Below are positions 1-13,752 of a stretch of 64,000 nt of DNA, in pieces. The notes below the pieces were generated by a model. That model did not search any database. It was not told the origin of the DNA and worked only from the letters and a program-made list of their open reading frames with translations. This stretch comes from Cunninghamella blakesleeana (Eukaryota; Mucoromycota; Mucoromycetes; Mucorales; Cunninghamellaceae). Within the stretch, counting starts at the first letter, position 1, and the number at the start of each line of letters is the position of its first letter. The stretch is from assembly GCA_017871115.1 (NCBI GenBank), contig JAFCIZ010000004.1, positions 1,216,501 to 1,280,500 of the forward strand, written 5' to 3'. A program made the translations under genes and the position numbers.

Positions 1-1066
1 AGGATAAAATAGGACTGTTGTGATTTATTAATGAGTAATGAGTTTATTAAAATAAATTTAGCATCATTTACCTAATACTTTGAATATTATATCATTATAC
101 AATAAATATTTTAAAAATTAAAGATATATAAATATATCAATACATATATATATATATATATTAGAAGCTTATCAAGTAACAATTTTTCATATCAATAAAT
201 GAATACCAAAAACCAGAAGGCCATTTATAATTGCCACCCCCCCCCCCTCGTTTATACAATGCCCAAAATTAATTGATTTTTTTTACAAAATTTCAAGTTT
301 ATTTTTCTGAAAATGAGGTCTCATTATTTAAACAGTACTTACCTTAGTAAAAGTCTTCCCAAACTCCGTTATAGAATTTTAATGCTTTCAGCTCTGTCCA
401 TTTTATTTTATTTATTTTTATTAATAACAACAATAAAATAAATATAGCAATATTAATATATATATATATAATATTTAGTTATTTACTAACGAGAATCGTG
501 ATTATAAATAAAAAAAAACATAATATATACAACTTATATTTATTTACTCCCAATCACCAAAGATTTTTAAAAATATATACCGAAATCTACTAACGATAAT
601 CTTTATTTTATTTCATTTGGTAACTTAATTATTTGAATATAGTTTAAATGGAATGCAACATGTAATATTTTTAACTTTAAAGACAATAAATACATTTTCA
701 TTTTATATTAACATCTCATTAATGCAATAAAGTGCTTTAAAAAAATTACCATTTTTTTAATCATACTGTATTTTCTTAGAGTATGTAATTATATTTCGAT
801 TTATTTTCTTTTCTTTTGATTTATTTATTTAATTCTAAAAAATATATACATATATAATTAATTCAATAAAAAGAATACAAATAAAGAACGAAAGTACATG
901 TAAAAAAAACCGATTGCTTATTTTCAATTTCAAAAAGTATTTTCCAAATTAGGAACAACGTCTGAATTTAAAATTTCAAAAAATTTGAAAATTTAAAAAC
1001 GGTGAAAAATTATTTTTCACCTTTCCATTTATTTTCTCTCTCGATTTTTTAAAAAAAATAATCTCT
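1..1066. other. AT-rich left flank and Med1 upstream region
   Basis: No gene could be completed here. The stretch has TA runs, an 11-12 base poly-C run near 238-249, and a block of more balanced composition at about 344-405. Read on the minus strand that block ends in a good donor-like sequence (G|GTAAGT) near 343, so it could be an internal or 3' exon of a minus-strand gene leaving the window on the left. Frames across it hit stops and no family is recognisable. The last roughly 100 bases, with pyrimidine-rich and A-rich runs, are the leader of the Mediator gene. Confidence 0.4.
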
Positions 1067-1864
1067 ATGTCTAACCCAACAGAAACTAAGCACTCTATAA
1101 GTTCATCGGTTTTTGGTATTCAGCGTATTTTACGCGATTTAGAAAAAGATTTACCAGCTCTCACTAAATCTAATGAAATAACGGCAAAAAACAATGGTAG
1201 AAAAACATTTAAGTTTCAGTATTTACAAATAATAAATATATATAATCCTCATTTTTTTTTTTTTTTTTTTATATATATATATTTGTATATTACCAATATT
1301 GCTATTATGATTTGAAATATTAGAACTACATGCTTTTGGCCCAGTAAATATTGATAAAATACGAAGAGAATTCAAATACCATATTGATATTATTCGCTCT
1401 ATATGTTCACAATTTGAAGCTGAAGTACTTTCTGATGTTATGAAAATGGGACCAAGTGCTGATCCAGCTTTTAGAAAACATTTTAATCAACTTAAAGTAA
1501 ATTATGCAAAAAGAAAAAAGAAAAAAAGTTCAGAAAGGGTGAATGAATAAGCGAAAGTGAGAAATATACTTATACATATTTTAATTTATCAATATGTATA
1601 CTTATATAATAGGAACAAGCAACTACAGAAAGCACAGTATTACGCGTAAAAGATCTTTTAAAACAGTCAAATGATTATTTAGAAAAAGCACTTGACAACA
1701 TTGAAGAATCCAAATCCAAATTAAATCCTCAACAATTAGAAAAGCTAGGGAAATCGATGGGTTTAATGTGTTTTATTGATACTTCACAAAAAGATACTGG
1801 AGATCGTATAACTACTATTACATTAGGGGGCACTATCATTGTAGTTGATGTAAATAGCTATAGC

Positions 1865-1901
<37 letters not shown>

Positions 1902-4167
1902 ATATATAATGAATTATATTTATAAAGTATATTTTTTCCTTTTTTAAAAAAATAGATTGATATTGATGATGATGGAAAGGTTCATAGAGCAAAAGTAACA
2001 TTTGTACCTGAAAATTTACAAAATGATGCTGATGAAAAATTGGATAAACTATTAGCTAGAAATTTAGAACAATGTGATTATGAACAATTTAGACGAAATC
2101 TTGGAATGTTAGCTCTTTTAGACAAACTTAACGTAGAGCACTCACCTACTGACTTTTTTTCCATCGTTAGAGGCTTATATAAGGATATGCAAACTACCTA
2201 TGGTCATGAAAAGTAATAATGATAATGATAATATATATTTAAATTTGTTAATTATAAATATACCAATTAATTTAATACGTGTATATAGGCTTTTACTTTC
2301 AAATAATACATTAAGCGTTCTAATGGAAGGACATGGCATCCCAAGTTTATATTTAAATTACCCTAGTGTGTCTATAGCTTATTGGATTGATAAAGGAAAA
2401 TCATCAACAATTGATTGGGATGAAGTTGGAAATCATATTGAAAGTGGTAAATTGACAATACTAAGAAAAAAAAAGTTCCCATACAGAAATATGTTATTAA
2501 ATGATTGATGGATGAATATTTAATATATATACTTATATTTTAATACTTATAAAAAACGAAGGCAAACACCACCCATCGTTATCCGAAGCCTCAACACTAT
2601 TTATATCATTTGAAGAATCAAAATCAGCACACCAATTTTTACCACCACATCGTTCGAATTATATGTTATCCTCTGATGAAATTGAAGATGACATTAAATT
2701 AGACGAATTTAAAATTATTAAAGAAACAAAATGGCCAAAGTTCATGCAACCATTACGTTATGTTAAAACATTATCCACTTGCCTTGATGCATCGCATATT
2801 CCTGTACGTTTTGTAGCCAAATTAGATACACCTCTACCTACTTCTGATACTATAATACAAAAAATAATGGAAATCACAGGCATTATCTCTTCTAGTAACA
2901 CATCAACCACTTTAACAGATCGTCTAAATCCAAGTTCATTCTCCTTAGAAGAACTATTAGTGAGTAACAACATACTTAGACATGGATAAATATATATATA
3001 TATATATATATTAAGTTTATTTTTATAATCTGATTATAAATTTTTATCATAGGTAGAGGATTTAACTAAAGATAATGACGACAAAACTAATTTATTAAAA
3101 TTAAAAACTGCATGGTCTAAAGTAAGTTAATAAAAAGAAAAAAAGAAAAAAAAGAAAGGGGATAAAATGAAGAAATAATATAGTATATAAATGGACCAAC
3201 TAATTTATATTGTGTTATTAATTTCAATTAGAAACTAGATGATTCAACTAATCAAGTTTATCAATGGATACCAAACACTGGCACACCTGCTAAATTATTA
3301 CATAGAATTCCATTTCAGCACCCTGCTCAAATTTATAGTATAATTCAAGTAATCCAAATATATATATAAATATGTTTACAAACAAATTAATTCATCATAT
3401 AATGACCATGTGAAATAACAATTATATATTTTACATTATTGTTTTTTATTATCATTATTGTAGCTACTACGACAACAGCAAACTTTCAATTTGTTGCTTA
3501 CAAGTATATTTAATAAAAATACATACGCTTCTGGTGTCCATTTGCAAAACAACCCAAAGCCATATTCCTTAAATGAAATCCTCATCGGTAAATATATATA
3601 TATATTATAATGTTTATTAAAATAATAAATAATAAAAAAATATAAATAAAAATAATAATATTAAGAATGTGCACTAATTTTTTTTTTCTGATTTTTTCAA
3701 TATGTATTGGTATATTTATAGCGAGTCAAAATAATAAAGAATTACGAATAGAAATAACAACATTTAATTCACCACGAACCATCCAACTTTTCTTATCACC
3801 ACCACCCACATCACATCATATTATTACTACCATCCCAATCATTATAGATATACCAAAAGAAAGATCATACGAACCCAGCATTAGATTAGGACCACCAACA
3901 GGAAATATAAAACTAAGTGAAGATCAAAATGATAATAATAATAGAGAAATGGTATGGAACCCAAGTATATTTGATATCAACGAAATGAATAAAACCTTAC
4001 GGCAATCATTGAATGTTCCGCAATTCATAGAATGGCTTTGGCAAATATTAAAACAAAATGATAGTGACAGTTATTTATTAGAACGCCAAATATTAAAACG
4101 ATCTCATACCTCAATGATGGATTTAGATGATGCATTTTTAGATTCAAAAAGCATGAAAATGGAATAA
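1067..4167 (+). CDS. MED1: Mediator of RNA polymerase II transcription, subunit 1 (Med1)
   Basis: Ten exons join in frame to 702 aa: 1067-1196, 1324-1496, 1613-1849, 1956-2212, 2289-2446, 2562-2959, 3053-3121, 3232-3348, 3464-3587, 3722-4167. Med1 is a middle-module subunit of the nuclear Mediator complex that links activators to RNA polymerase II. The family call rests on the Med1 core at about residues 181-266, with the pattern KLLARNLEQCDYEQFRRNLG and then LALLDKLN, followed by a long beta-rich region. The C-terminal third is acidic and Asn-rich. The ATG opens the first exon after a pyrimidine-rich leader. Exon joins are predicted: the 2446/2562 junction and the small 69-bp exon 7 are the least certain. 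The gene has no special link to its neighbours. Confidence 0.82.
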
Positions 4168-4579
4168 ATAAATAATATATGTATTGAAAATAAAAAAAAC
4201 AATAAAAGTCGGAGCTATTTATTGGCATGAATGCATGAAAAATCAGCCATAGTTATATATCGCAATTCTCTTAATGAAAAAAAAAAAAGCTGACAACGAC
4301 ATTAAACAATTTTTATATTATCATTTATAAATTATAAATAAACAATAACAAGTATTATTATAATTTTCAAGTATAAAGGAAAGTTTTTTTTTTAAAAAAG
4401 ATAAAAGTGATTAATAGTCTCGTGATCTAAATTTTTAAATTCTAATCATTTAAAAAAAACAGTTGAGTTTTTTTTACCTATCTTTTTTTAATTTTTTTTT
4501 TTTTGAATTTTACTTATTACCATTACATCAATTTATTTATTAAAATAAACATAATAATAAGAATATAACTAAATTAAAT
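4168..4579. other. Intergenic, Med1 to sorting nexin
   Basis: Poly-A and poly-T runs typical of this genome's gene ends and promoters. I see no coding or RNA gene. Confidence 0.5.
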
Positions 4580-6780
4580 ATGCTTTCAGAAGACAATTCA
4601 ACAATAGAACCGTTTGCTTGTCAATGTACACTTTCAAAGTTAATTCAATCCAACCGCAGCAAACTAATTATTAAAAGTACAGAACAAAGAACCACTGAAA
4701 AGAGTAACTATACACTATATATTATTACTTTCGACGTAAGTAGACTTTTAATAAGAATAGATAATAAATAATAATAAAAATGATAGAAGAAGAGGAAGAA
4801 AAAGGAGAAGTAAAAAGTAAACGTCATCATAATATATATACTTTTCTCGTTTTTATTTTTTTGGTCATTATATACTATATAACAATTTCTTTATAGACTT
4901 TGGAAACAAAACGCCGATATAGTGAATTTGAATCCTTTCGAAATACATTAGTTAAACTTTATCCTGCTATCTTCGTACCACCTATACCTGGAAAGCATTC
5001 AATCAGTAAGATTTTATTTTTATTTTATTTACTAGTATATATATAATATTTATTTATTATTTATTAAATCAATATTGTTATTTTTACAATTACTCTTTCT
5101 ATATAGGTGATTACGCACACGTTCATCCTCAAAATCGACAAAAAGATGAACGAGCTTTAATTGAAAAACGAAAGAGAATGTTATCAAGATTTTTATATCG
5201 ATTACTGGACCACCCTATTTTATCAAAAGAACATATTTTACACCAATTTTTACAACCTGAATTGATATGGGTAAAACTAAACTAAATAAATAATAATAAT
5301 ATTGAAGACTGATTGGGAAAAAAATAAGGATTAATGATTAATGCTATCTTTTTATTTAATTTTATCTATTGATATTTTTTTTAAAAAAAAGAGTGACCTT
5401 GTATCAAGGCCACCATTATCTAACCTAAAGAATCCATCTATGGAAACTCCAACAGCTAATGTATCAAATGATTCACATTCTTTTGTATCTTCAATACCTG
5501 GTTCTAGTTCAATTACTCAAGCTATTCCTATTCCATCTGTATCATATAATTTAAAAGATCCTGATCCAAAATATACCAAATCTGAAAATTTAGTCAATAA
5601 TCAAGTTCAACATTCTTTTATTCGTTTTGACCGATCACAAAAAAAAGTATTGCGTAGACTTGGGGGTAAGAAAAAAAAAATAATAAAAATACGAGAATGA
5701 TCATATATTAAAAAAATTATTTCTTTTTCTGATTTAATTTTTAAAATTTTTAGATTTGTCAAATGATTATTCCGAAATGGGAGCAGCATATAATGCGTTA
5801 AGTTTGGATGAGGTGGGTGTAATGGCAAATATCATAGAAAGATTGGGAATATCCAATGATGAAACATGTATTGAAATGCGTAAATTAGTAGCTCAATTAG
5901 AAATCGATTTTTCAGAACATGTACAAGAGTATGTTCAATATATCGGTATTGCAAAACAAAGCAATCGGTATTGGTATATGAAACAAGTACAATTAGAAAT
6001 GATTGGTGAAGCATTAATTACAAAACAAACTACTCTACAAACATTATTAAAAACTGAAGGTGACGCTGAAAGATTACAAGCAACAATGATGAATGACTCA
6101 ACAACATTAAATGATAATAATAAACATACAAATCAAGTACACAAAAACAACGGCAACATCAATAATAATGAGCATCATACAAATAATATTGATTATGATA
6201 TTGAAACACATTCTATTGAAGATGGCTTTGCAACTATAGATACTTTTTCAATCCCTTCTCGCGAAGAAAATGATGAATCCATTACTTATAATGAGATGAA
6301 TGAAGAAGATACAACAGGTCACTATCCTTCTGGTGCTAGTGTGTCGGCCATTCGTGCATCCAAATCAAGATCTAAAAAATGGTCTTCGCCAAGAAAATTA
6401 TTAAATGCCATGACCTATACCCTACAAGGAATGATTGATGTTGATCCAGCTTTAACAAGAAGAAACCAAATTGGGAAATTAAAAGAAACCATTTGGCAGG
6501 TAAGAAAATAACATTAATAATAGTTATAATAATGATACATGAAATAAAAAAACGAGTACTGATTTATATTTGATATTCTAATAATATCTATATTTTTTTC
6601 TTTTCATTTAAATTAATATATTAGTTGGAATTGACAAAACAAAAAACACAGGAAGAAGTTAAACAAATTGGTGAAACTATACAAGATGAATTACAAAGAT
6701 TAGAAAAACTAAAAACAACAGAGTTAAATAGAATGATTATTGAGTTTGCTAAATTACATCTTCAGTTTTGTGAAAAGGTA

Positions 6781-6812
<32 letters not shown>

Positions 6813-6925
6813 TTTCCCACCCATTAATTTTTATTTTTTTATTATTTAACTATTTATTATAGAGTATGATATCTTGGCAAGAAACTCGTAAACAAGTGGA
6901 TAATATGTCGGTTATTGACGATTAA
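4580..6925 (+). CDS. PX-domain sorting nexin, Atg20/Snx41 type
   Basis: Seven exons give 554 aa: 4580-4735, 4897-5005, 5107-5270, 5392-5665, 5754-6499, 6625-6777, 6863-6925. An N-terminal PX domain covers about residues 8-145. It has the phosphoinositide-binding signature KRRYSEFESFR at residues 57-67, the proline-rich VPPIP loop and a basic stretch (EKRKRMLSRFL). A low-complexity linker follows, then a long helical region (residues 235-554, Gln/Asn-rich in the middle) that fits a BAR-type coiled coil. The order PX, linker, BAR and the W-S-D-L junction resemble Atg20/Snx41, which bind PI3P on endosomes and act in recycling and selective autophagy. Snx4 (Atg24) is the main alternative. The acceptor at 5392 was chosen because the next AG would give an immediate stop. 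Confidence 0.75.
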
Positions 6926-6969
6926 TAATAACATTAATAATATTAATAATTATGATAATAATAAATCAG

Positions 6970-7008
<39 letters not shown>

Positions 7009-8105
7009 GTAAATAAATACTCTAATTTGGAATAGATGGAACATGTTTACTATTTCTATTGATGTATTAAGTAAAAAAAATTTAAAAAAAAAGACCATGG
7101 ATGTATGAAAAACAAACAAATTACTTTAAAGTAGATAAATATATTAAAAATAGGTATATAGGATAGCATTTGAAAATATAATATCGAGCAACTTACGAAA
7201 GCCATAATATTTTATAAAATAAAATAAAAAAAAGACACGAATAGCACAAAAAAGGTGTCGTCTCTCCATCCAAAATAATACAAGTATAGTCATAGTTATA
7301 TTTACTGTTGTAACTAGTATATGAAACCAAGAGTTCGTCTTATAGATATTTTTTTCATTTATTTCACTTTCTATTATTTGTGTAATGCGTTTTGATATGA
7401 ATGGAATATTTTTATATATTCATAAGAATTTATTTATTAATTTATTTTTTGATAAAAATCTTTCATATATATAACTTTATAGGTCTCTTATATCAAAACT
7501 AGCTTTTAATTCATAGTTAGAGAAGTTGCTACTGTTTGAAAGTTTTCATTATATCTTTGTACGCAACTATAGTAAAGTAAATAGTTCTGGTAAAACACGC
7601 TAAAGTATGCTGCATAATGCAGAGCTGTTCACTTAATTTACTAGTATAGATATTTACATGTTTAGTCATTTCCTTTGTGTTCGTTTATAACCAAGCCATA
7701 AATTAAGCTTTTATCTATTGCTAATTCTTTAAAACTATGTACACAACCTTGTGCAGAAAAAGTTGATGGACGCTATTCAAAAATGCATACCATAATAAAG
7801 ATTAAAATAATAAAATAAAAAAAATGAAATAAAAGAAGGGTTTCTATATATATTTTTATTCATATTTTTATTATATAATACGATGAAATAAAATAATACT
7901 GGCAATAAAGCAATGTTATTATTGTTCTATGCATGTATAGAAAGAATTTAATTTACTAAGATTGGAACAGAAACAGAAACAGACTATTTAGCATAAAATT
8001 GAGTTTTAAAAAATGGTATACTAAATATTTAAATTTATGTACTTTTTTCTTATTTTTATTTTCCTTTTTCACTCTTTTCTTGACTTATTACCATTAGATA
8101 TAGCA
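6926..8105. other. Intergenic, 1.2 kb
   Basis: A TA microsatellite lies at about 6976-7007. The rest is AT-rich and has no supportable exon or RNA gene. A hydrophobic in-frame extension from 8037 runs into the next gene and was not used as its start. Confidence 0.4.
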
Positions 8106-9175
8106 ATGTCAAAAACATTTAAACTACTAACATTTAAGCCAACAACTCCATCTAAAATCCAAGGAGCAGCTATTCTATCTCTTCGAGGAATATACGAAAC
8201 TACCAAACAACATCATGATCATTCCCAGTATCTGGCCGATCAAACAGGTGCTGATACGATTGTCCCTTTGTTCTATGAAGAAAAATTGAAATCATTATTA
8301 AATAAAGAAGAAGACAAGCAAAAGATTACGGATCGATTTGAATGGACAAAAACTGTGAATGAATTACAACACTTTACAGAATTCTTACATCGATCTAAGT
8401 ACCCGTACGTAAAAAAACGATAAAGATAAAAATAAAAAAATAAAAATAGGAATAAAAATAAAATGGAATGAGATAATGATAATCTTTTCTTTTTTATTTT
8501 TATTGTAAAAAAAAAAAAAAAAAGCTCCATTGGAGCTATTGGGTATGGATTAGGTGGCGGTATATCATGTGCTCTAGCTAGTCAATTAGCATTAACAAAA
8601 CATCCTTTTTTGGCATTGGTAACATTATATGGAACTCCACTGGGTTATGATGCACGGCAAATTACAAAAACAACACCCATTCAAGGCCATTTTGGTGGAA
8701 AGGTAGAATTAATTTTATTGCTATCATGATATGACCATGATTATTATTTTTTTTTTAAATATATATTTTTTATTATTATGTAGGATACTTTGAAAGGATT
8801 TAGCGATTCAACAGCTGGTAAAAAGAATTTTGAAATATTTTTATTTGACAATAGAAAAAAAAAAGCTTTTTTTTTATTTACTTCCGTCTTTTATTATATT
8901 ATATTCCATTTTTAATAGCTGATATATTTGAATTTAATTTAAAAATGAACACAACGGCAGAATCAGTAATATATAGATACTCAGAACAAAGTCATGGTTT
9001 TTTAAATGATGAGGCCGATTCTATTGAGCTAAGAAAAAAGCATGGGTTTATTAGTAAGGAAGAAGCAAAAACAGTATATACAACGGAAAAGGAAATTAGA
9101 GACTTGGTTTGGTCAAGAATAGTGAATTTTTTAGTTGATCAACTAAGCCATCATCAGCAAAGCGCTAATTTATAA
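8106..9175 (+). CDS. Dienelactone hydrolase-like protein, nucleophile replaced
   Basis: Four exons give 255 aa: 8106-8404, 8525-8702, 8784-8817, 8919-9175, close to the usual length of about 245 aa. The fold is an alpha/beta hydrolase of the dienelactone hydrolase family, probably cytosolic. The nucleophile elbow, normally G-x-C-x-G-G, reads G-Y-G-L-G-G at residues 106-111, so the catalytic Cys is Gly at position 108. The family histidine is present (S-H-G-F, His196). The protein may therefore have lost hydrolase activity or be used for binding. I chose the ATG at 8106 because it begins the family-like sequence; an in-frame start at 8037 would add a hydrophobic leader. The donor at 8405 is inferred from reading-frame continuity into exon 2. 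The natural substrate cannot be read from sequence. Confidence 0.7.
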
Positions 9176-9716
9176 AAATATTGTTGGGGGTAATCATCTA
9201 TATTTCTGAAATTGAATAGTAATGTATATATATATATATATATATATATTCGCTTTACATCATTAAATAAATAAAAAGTGGAGATAATCAGTTTATCCAA
9301 TTGAAAAAGGAAATCTAGATCATAGATAAAAACAAAACTTTATATCTGTTGATTTTTTCATTATATTTGTTTTTAAATAACATAAAAATACAATATACAT
9401 TTTATTAAATATATATAATTAAGTTCTTTATTATGACAGTATTATTACTATTACTATTATTATTGCCTTAGTATAATTAATAAATATTAATACTTTTATA
9501 TTTTATCTTTAACTGTTGACTCATATTTGTAGTAAACTGAGCTTAAAAATAATCAATAAAATCTCTGATAAAATATACAAGGGCATTTTTTTAAATTTTT
9601 TTTAATTCACCTTTTTTCCTTTACCTCTTTTTTTTAATAAATACATACATATATTTATATATATATATTTATACTTATATATTAATTTATTTTAATATAA
9701 CTATTTTTTTAAAAAA
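9176..9716. other. Intergenic, upstream of NADP-IDH
   Basis: Contains TA and ATT runs and poly-T just before the next ATG. No coding signal was seen. Confidence 0.5.
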
Positions 9717-11837
9717 ATGCTCTCAACAATTTCAGCACTTCGATTATCAGCTTTAAAGTCTTCTACTACCAATGGTATTCGTACCTCAGTTATGAATTAT
9801 TCTACCGTGAAACGTATCAAAGTAGAAAATCCCGTAGTTGACTTGGATGGTGATGAAATGACACGTATTATTTGGTCTGATATCAAAGAAAAACTTATTC
9901 TTCCTTACTTAGATTTGGATATCAAGTATTATGATTTAGGCATTCAAAGTCGTGACGCTGTAAGTAGTATATTTTAACATAATAAAGAGAAAGTGACATA
10001 TATATATATGTATTTATGTGGGTGTGTATGGGTTTAAGCGGTAGGTGTATTAGTAATACAGCGTGTGCATATATACAAAGGTTATATTTAAGATATAAAT
10101 ACATATAATTAATATGTCAAACTATATTATTTCATTAATTTTCAATGTATATATAGACAAATGACCAAATTACTATTGATGCTGCTGAAGCTATTAAAAA
10201 ATATAATGTTGGTATTAAATGTGCTACTATTACACCCGATGAAGCTCGTGTTGAAGGTAAAAAATAGATCTATAAAATATTATTATCTTTTGGCAAGAAA
10301 AAAAAAGTGACAATTAAAAGAAAGGAAGTGATGAATAGAGAATAGAAATGATGAATAAATAAATAAAAATGAAGCACACCCATATATAAATATATATAGA
10401 TATATATTTAAATTTATATTTATATTTATATTTATATTTTATTTATATTTATTTATATTTATATAGAATTTAACTTGAAGCAAATGTGGAGATCACCTAA
10501 TGGTACTATTCGTAATATCTTAAATGGTACTGTATTTCGTGAACCTATTATTTTAAACAACATTCCCCGTATTGTACCCGGTTGGAAAGAACCTATTGTT
10601 ATCGGACGTCATGCTTTTGGTGATCAAGTAATAAATAACAATAATAAAATAAAATAATGAGAAGGAAAGGGACAATGAAAGATTAGATGATGATTGACCA
10701 TTTATTTATTTATTTATTACATATAGTATCGATCTACTGATTTTGTTACAGACAAGGCTGGTACTTTTGAAATGACATTCACACCCGCAGATGGTAGTGC
10801 TCCCCAGCAATTCAAGATTTATGATTTCCCTGCTAATGGAGGTGTTGGTCTTGCCATGTATAATACTAATGACTCCATCCGTGGTTTTGCTCATAGTTGT
10901 TTCCAAATGGCTTTATCCAAAAAAATGCCTCTTTACATGAGTACCAAAAACACAATTCTCAAGAAATATGATGGCCGATTTAAAGATATTTTCCAAGATA
11001 TTTACGAAAAGGAATACCGATCTCAATTTGAAGATTTAAACTTATGGTATGAACATCGATTAATTGATGATATGGTTGCACAAGCATTAAAATCAAAAGG
11101 CGGATTTGTATGGGCCTGTAAAAATTACGATGGGGACGTTCAATCTGACATTTTAGCTCAAGGATATGGATCTCTTGGTTTAATGACTTCTGTCTTGGTC
11201 ACACCGGATGGTAAAACTTTGGAAGCTGAAGCTGCCCATGGTACTGTAACTCGTCATTATCGTGAACATCAAAAGGTATATATATATATAAAAATAAAAT
11301 ATATATGAAAATAAGATTATTTTAAGTTTGCATTTTTTTTCTTATCTGATGGGAAATCACTAATTTTTCTTTGTTTTCTTTTTTTTTGTTTTTGTTTTTT
11401 TTTTTTAGGGTAACCCTACATCTACCAATCCTATAGCTTCTATTTTCGCATGGTCTCGTGGTTTAGCTCATCGTGCCAAATTGGACCAAAATCAAGCTTT
11501 AGCTCAATTTACTCAAGATTTAGAAACAGCTTGTATTAATACTGTACAAAATGATAACGTTATGACAAAGGATTTGGCTTTAGCTATTCATGGTCAAAAG
11601 TAAGTGTGAATCGAGCTTTAAAAAAAAAAAAAAAAAAAAAGAGAATCATTTGTTTTTATGAATTAAGATTGGTCATGTTTTTTTAAGAGAAAAAGGTTAA
11701 TTATCAGTAAACTCATTGTAAATCTTTTATTTATTTATTTACTTATGTTTATTTATAGACTCCAATCTGAACATTATGTTACAACTTCCGAATTTATGCA
11801 ACATATTACCAATAGCCTTGAAAAAATTCGTAATTAA
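9717..11837 (+). CDS. IDP1: Isocitrate dehydrogenase [NADP], mitochondrial
   Basis: Six exons give 440 aa: 9717-9959, 10157-10256, 10467-10627, 10727-11275, 11409-11599, 11759-11837. The enzyme converts isocitrate and NADP+ to 2-oxoglutarate, CO2 and NADPH. Family hallmarks are [11 protein letters not shown] near the N-terminus, S-P-N-G-T-I-R-N around the substrate pocket, Y-D-G-R-F-K-D-I-F and the [10 protein letters not shown] nucleotide-site segment. The first 30 or so residues are rich in Ser, Arg and Leu without acidic residues, which fits a mitochondrial presequence. There is no C-terminal peroxisomal tripeptide (the protein ends in KIRN). All exon phases agree and length matches the eukaryotic homodimeric form, so this is one of the safest calls in the window. 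Confidence 0.95.
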
Positions 11838-12078
11838 ATAGATTTTCAAAAACCTTCTTAAATCAATCAATTAATCCATCCATCAATAAAAGATGATACA
11901 TATAGATGAAACATCATTAAGTTAATGGAAAAAAAAGTAATTTATTACTACGTATAATCAATTAAAAAAAAATGAAACAATTATATTTTTTAAACAAACA
12001 AGGTATAATTCAAAATGGGGTTATCTATCAGTATTATATAAATAATATAAGGGAAAAAAAAAAGAGGAGTGGGGGGAA

Positions 12079-13752
12079 TCAATATTGTTTTTGTTTTTTT
12101 TTATGGAATATAATATCATCAAATGAATGTCTTCGCTTAGTAGTAGAGATGTGATGATGAGGAGAAAATATGTGATTAGGTTCACCCATATCCGGCATTA
12201 ACAACGAACCATCATCGTTTTTATATACATGATTAAATGAGGAGTTGGAGTTAGATGAGGAGGTGAAGGTAGTAGAAGATATCATTTTCTTCCTATCTTT
12301 TTCCAAAATAGGTAAATCCATTGTGTTTAAAATGGTTTCAATAAATTCACGTATCTTCTTATCAAATATTTCTACAGGGTATTTAATTGCCAATTGATGA
12401 AAATGGTCCTGTAATGTTAATCCTTCCCGAGCAATAAGAAACTATATCATTTTTTTTTATAAAAATATAGAATAAAAATAAAAACACATATATAACATTA
12501 AGAATTTTCACATGTCACAAAAAAAAAAGCCATTTTATTATTTATGGTTACCTCTTGTTCCCTTTGGCACACTTGAGTTTTAAATAAAATAGTAGAACGA
12601 GTTTTTGGGAATAATAAATGATAATCCGCTGTATTTAATAACCAAGATAAATGGAAAGGAGAGTCATCGTCGTCGTCGTCGTCGTCGTCGTCATCTTCTT
12701 GGTGCTGTTGTTCATTATAATAATTTTGGTTATTATGAATGTTACTATTATTTTCATTATCTTTTTCTTCTGAAATAGAGTTATCAGATTCAGATTCAGA
12801 ATCATCATCATCATCATCATTCATATAACAATAAGAAAAAATATCAAGAATGGATTTAATTCCGATGTGCCCATCACATAAATAAGCTTCAATAGCAGCC
12901 TGGGTTAATAAATTTAAAAATAAATCGTACCAAGATTGAGGTAAACCACCATTACTATTATCTGCATCATTTTGCTGTTGTGGGTAATAGTTAAAATGAT
13001 ATCGAAAATAATCGGCACTTATTTTCAAAAATAAAGGAATGACTTGAATTAAAATAGTTGTATTATTGTTCGTTTGATGAGAAGAAGGAGGAACGACGGA
13101 ATGTGATTGATCCGAAATGATAAGAGGTGAATTACAAGTATGACAGGATAATAAGCGATGATGGCGACAGTGATAAGGTAATGCATTTTGAAAATAAATA
13201 TGTTTTGTAACTGTACTTGTAGAGAAGGAGGAGAAGGAAGATTTTTTTCGTTGCTGTCGATGATAATAATTTAAATAATAAGAATGATAAAATGAGGATG
13301 CATCGTATCTTCCAAATATCATATCCGTGAATTGGCATAAATGTAATCTACGATTAAAATTATCCTTAGCTGTGGTTGTAGTGGTTGATGTTGTTAAAAA
13401 CTTAGACTTTTTATTATTTTGATGACTTGATAAAATTCCTGAATAAATAAAATAAGAATTAGGATAAAAAATATGATCATGAATAAAAAGTGTTCCCCTT
13501 AATTATTCTTATTTAAATAAATAATAGCCCAATATTACCCGTAACAAGAGAATCTACTACTTTGTTATTATTTTTATAGTTCTTATTTTCATTATACTGT
13601 TGTGATTGTAGTGGTTGTTTTTTATTATTATATTCAAAGAGTTGGTTTAAACGTGACTGGATAGAAAGATAGAGTAAATGATCTAAAATGATTTTATTTG
13701 TTGAAGAAGAAACATTATCAATTTTTTTTTTCCCTTGTTGCTGAGTTATCAT
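12079..13752 (-). CDS. Protein of unknown function, Asp/Ser-rich
   Basis: Three exons (13752-13539, 13438-12552, 12441-12079) join in frame to 487 aa. I do not recognise the family. Visible parts are a Gln/Asn-rich N-terminus and a Cys/His-rich patch around C-x5-H-T-C-N-x2-L that could bind a metal but has no standard zinc-finger spacing. A helical stretch follows (L-P-Q-S-W-Y-D-L-F-L-N-L-L-T), then two long Asp runs encoded by GAC/GAT repeats. The C-terminal helical segment after H-F-H-Q-L-A-I-K-Y-P ends in a Ser/Thr-rich tail. Both introns have GT..AG ends and preserve frame, which supports a real gene. It lies tail-to-tail with NADP-IDH and directly downstream of another unknown on the same strand. 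Confidence 0.6.

Noticed and set aside
12635..12820. Open frame with poly-Met and poly-Thr on the minus strand
   Set aside because: It is an out-of-frame reading of the Asp-repeat (GAC/GAT) in the real gene at 12079-13752.
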